NCBI GenBank assembly: GCA_003615045.1
Contig: ML014285.1
Coordinates: 1 to 38,626 of the forward strand
Direction of reading: 5' to 3'
Source: Caulochytrium protostelioides
Taxonomy: Eukaryota; Chytridiomycota; Caulochytriomycetes; Caulochytriales; Caulochytriaceae
DNA: 38,626 nucleotides
Each line of letters starts with the position of its first letter. Within the stretch, counting starts at the first letter, position 1. Below the pieces are notes generated by a model. The model saw only the letters and a program-made list of their open reading frames with translations. It was not told the origin of the DNA and ran no database searches. The translations under genes and the position numbers were made by a program. Positions 36,545-38,626 of this stretch are shown here, one piece after another.

Positions 36545-38626
36545 TCAATTGTTTTGCGAGGACAGTCTCAAATATTGGTTGAGCACACGGTATTGCCCCA
36601 ACCGGTGACTGACATTCATGGTCTGTCGATAGACGTCAGCATTACTGAAAAATGTAAGAATCTGAGAAGGGGTCGTTGCTTGCTGCCACAACTGGGCAAC
36701 GCCATCAACGAACTGAAACAGATCCATGACCTGTCCGAAGATTTTGGAGGGCAGGAGAGGAAATCGTCCATCTCCGTCTTCAGGTTTCGAACTTCGGAAG
36801 TCCGACGGCAAGAATTTCCGAGCCGCTTCGTCCAAGTTTCGGAGTTTCTCCTCCATGATCTGTTCCAATTGGCCCATGTCTAGGTCTTCGACTATCGGTT
36901 TGAATTCTTCCAGCTTCCAAACCTCATTGAATGCTTCATGAGCATTATTGATCGGATCCGAGATGGAAATGGGGCTAGTCTGGTACAGATGCGTATAGAC
37001 TGCCAACAGAGCATCGTAGAACTCAAGGAAGTCGCCATTAGGGTCTTCCAGCATGGCAGGGGTGGGCGTGACAACGGTATCGAGTCGTATGTGTCGCAAA
37101 ATCTTATGAAGCAACTCGGCTTCTTCAGAAGCGGGGGTCGACCCCGACTCTTCGGCGACCTCCGGCGCTGTGACAACCGGCGCCTGGGCTCCGGATTGGG
37201 CAGCATCACGATCCGCCGTTTTTTGCAGATTCTCCAGATCTTCCTTCTGGAGCTGCGACCAAGCCTCATAGATGCTAGTCCCATGGCTTTCGGTGATACC
37301 CCACGCATAGTTAGATAACGTCTGCATGAGGTGGGAGTCGAGAAAACTCTGCGACGCATGCTTCGCTTGGAACCTGGAGATGTACTTGAGAGATTCCGTA
37401 TAACTTTCGGCCGCAGCTTTGATGTGATTCGTTGGTTTGGCGTGGCTCTTATTTTTTTGCTTCAGTTGCGCTTGCCATACCAATTTATGGAGCGCGCCCG
37501 ACGCAAAAACTAGTTGCTGGACCCTGGCTATCTGCGTAATTAGCTCCACCGCCGAAACGATTGCTGGAAAGGCGGCGGCATAAAACTTCAATACAGGCAT
37601 CAAAGACTTTGATGCGAGATTGTTAAGCATGAAAATAAGAGCATCGTGAAGATCTTCGGCAGAAGTCTTCGTTTCAGGCTTCGACTTTGAGGAAGGCACC
37701 ACCGGTGAGTCGAGAGGGATCGGCGAGTGAAAGGTTTTATCGGATCGCGCTTCCAACCAGTTAGAGAGGAAAAACCCGTTCATCCAGTTCGCAAACGTGG
37801 CCATTTGCCAGAAATGATATGCGTCTTGGATGGGATCAAGACACCAGGCCAGATGTTGGGTTGAGGCCGCCACGATGGACTTGCTGAACTCTTCGGGCAT
37901 CATCGCCTTCATCAGATTGACCTGGGATTGAGTGACGAGATCGCGAAACTCAGCAATAACCACCTCGTCATCGTTGGTCCAAAGTGACTGCCATTCAATG
38001 AGGGTGTCAAAGTAAGACTTTTTTTGCCTCATGCTTGTCGTGTAGAAAGAATTCATTCCCTCGGAGAACTCTAGAGACGACATCATCTCCAGCCGAAGCG
38101 CGCTGACTGGGACGCCATCTATATCGATATCATGGGCAATGCTATCATCCGTTGATGAAGGGCTGGATAAAAAGTCATCGCTCAAGATGGGGGTCGTCGG
38201 GCCATGTAGTCTGAAAATCTTTCTCCGCAGGTTTCGTTTCGTTTCGATCTGTTGGGCGAGAGACGGATGCCACCATCGATTTTGCAGCATCATCGGGATA
38301 TACCAAGGTTTCGAATTTTTGGTCCCATTTTTAATGGGCTTTTTTTTACGCGCCAACGTCTCTACGGTCATATCAGTCGACGACGGTGTCACGGCAGTTT
38401 TGGACAAAGGGCTGGACACGCGCGGTCGATGAGGCAGCGTTGCAGGCTCTTGCATTGCAGGTACCGGGCCCTTTTCAGGCTTCGTTTCGGAAGCCCGGTA
38501 GGGGGGATGTTGGTGCCCTTGCATACTCGCCGAGCGCAAGTTGTCTGAGGAGCCGGCGGGAAGTCGATTCAGACCCGACGGCGGCGCTGGTGCAATGACC
38601 TGGTCAATGCCGACCGACAGGAGCGT
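36545..38626 (-). CDS. Low-GC orphan protein (5' end outside the window)
   Basis: The frame is open from the right edge of the window to TGA at 36545-36547, at least 693 residues. The first in-frame ATG inside is at 38524, but codons upstream are open to the edge, so the start may lie outside. Base composition by eye is about 42-53% G+C per line, against clearly higher values in all other genes, and A/T-ending codons are frequent. The N-terminal ~120 residues are Pro/Ser/Lys-rich and disordered, with a basic patch (ARKKKPIKNGTKN). The rest looks helical and rich in Trp, Phe and Met, for example SYFDTLIEWQSLWTNDDE, AWCLDPIQDAYHFWQ and FANWMNGFFLSNWLEA. One hydrophobic stretch (LMPVLKFYAAAFPAIVSAVE) could enter a membrane. 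No motif of a known family is visible. The long intact frame argues for a functional or recently acquired gene. Confidence 0.72.
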   Translation of the reverse strand, partial: TLLSVGIDQVIAPAPPSGLNRLPAGSSDNLRSASMQGHQHPPYRASETKPEKGPVPAMQEPATLPHRPRVSSPLSKTAVTPSSTDMTVETLARKKKPIKNGTKNSKPWYIPMMLQNRWWHPSLAQQIETKRNLRRKIFRLHGPTTPILSDDFLSSPSSTDDSIAHDIDIDGVPVSALRLEMMSSLEFSEGMNSFYTTSMRQKKSYFDTLIEWQSLWTNDDEVVIAEFRDLVTQSQVNLMKAMMPEEFSKSIVAASTQHLAWCLDPIQDAYHFWQMATFANWMNGFFLSNWLEARSDKTFHSPIPLDSPVVPSSKSKPETKTSAEDLHDALIFMLNNLASKSLMPVLKFYAAAFPAIVSAVELITQIARVQQLVFASGALHKLVWQAQLKQKNKSHAKPTNHIKAAAESYTESLKYISRFQAKHASQSFLDSHLMQTLSNYAWGITESHGTSIYEAWSQLQKEDLENLQKTADRDAAQSGAQAPVVTAPEVAEESGSTPASEEAELLHKILRHIRLDTVVTPTPAMLEDPNGDFLEFYDALLAVYTHLYQTSPISISDPINNAHEAFNEVWKLEEFKPIVEDLDMGQLEQIMEEKLRNLDEAARKFLPSDFRSSKPEDGDGRFPLLPSKIFGQVMDLFQFVDGVAQLWQQATTPSQILTFFSNADVYRQTMNVSHRLGQYRVLNQYLRLSSQNN

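Overview
The window looks like nuclear DNA of a GC-rich, compact eukaryote that builds a motile cilium. Genes sit on both strands, and several coding regions are joined across short GT-AG introns (134, 178 and 260 nt). Two products are cilium specific: nephrocystin-4 (transition zone) and an IQ/AAA protein of the DRC11/IQCA1 type (nexin-dynein regulatory complex). A monofunctional aspartokinase, a GPI mannosyltransferase (PIG-V), a claudin/Sur7-like four-helix membrane protein and a mitochondrial IF-3 fit a zoosporic, chytrid-like fungus or another flagellated protist. The organism is inferred, not shown. Intergenic DNA and coding DNA are both mostly very GC-rich, so long antisense ORFs are common and were treated as shadows.

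Layout. 1-222: C-terminal end of a Gly-rich protein (+). 716-1678: four-helix membrane protein (-). 1679-4915: long gap with two related T-run units and a lower-GC island. 4916-6784: aspartokinase (+), convergent with ERH (6897-7468, -), whose first coding exon is only the ATG. 8400-13630: NPHP4 in two exons (+). 14355-17271: long coiled-coil protein in two exons (+). 17395-19875: DRC11/IQCA1 (-), convergent with the coiled-coil gene. 21092-22567: PIG-V (+). 22969-23970: unknown Pro-rich protein (+). 24729-25751: mitochondrial IF-3 (+). 26817-30986: multi-RRM, Spen-like RNA-binding protein (+). 31259-31664: decayed C-terminal tail of an NDR/Dbf2-type AGC kinase (-). 31913-34411: unknown protein with a conserved N-terminal block and a C-terminal two-helix membrane hairpin (-). 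34412-36544: gap with simple repeats. 36545-38626: an open frame of markedly lower GC that runs off the right edge (-) and matches nothing I know.

The cilium theme is concentrated at 8.4-19.9 kb, where NPHP4, the coiled-coil gene and DRC11 are adjacent; the coiled-coil gene may share the theme by position only. The remaining genes are housekeeping functions (amino-acid, GPI, mitochondrial translation, RNA binding) without an evident shared pathway. The strongest candidates for something undescribed are the low-GC frame at the right end, the unknown membrane protein at 31.9-34.4 kb, a diverged repeat pair near 31.1 and 36.1 kb, and the paired T-run units near 2.2-2.7 kb. No tRNA, rRNA, CRISPR array or complete transposon was seen.
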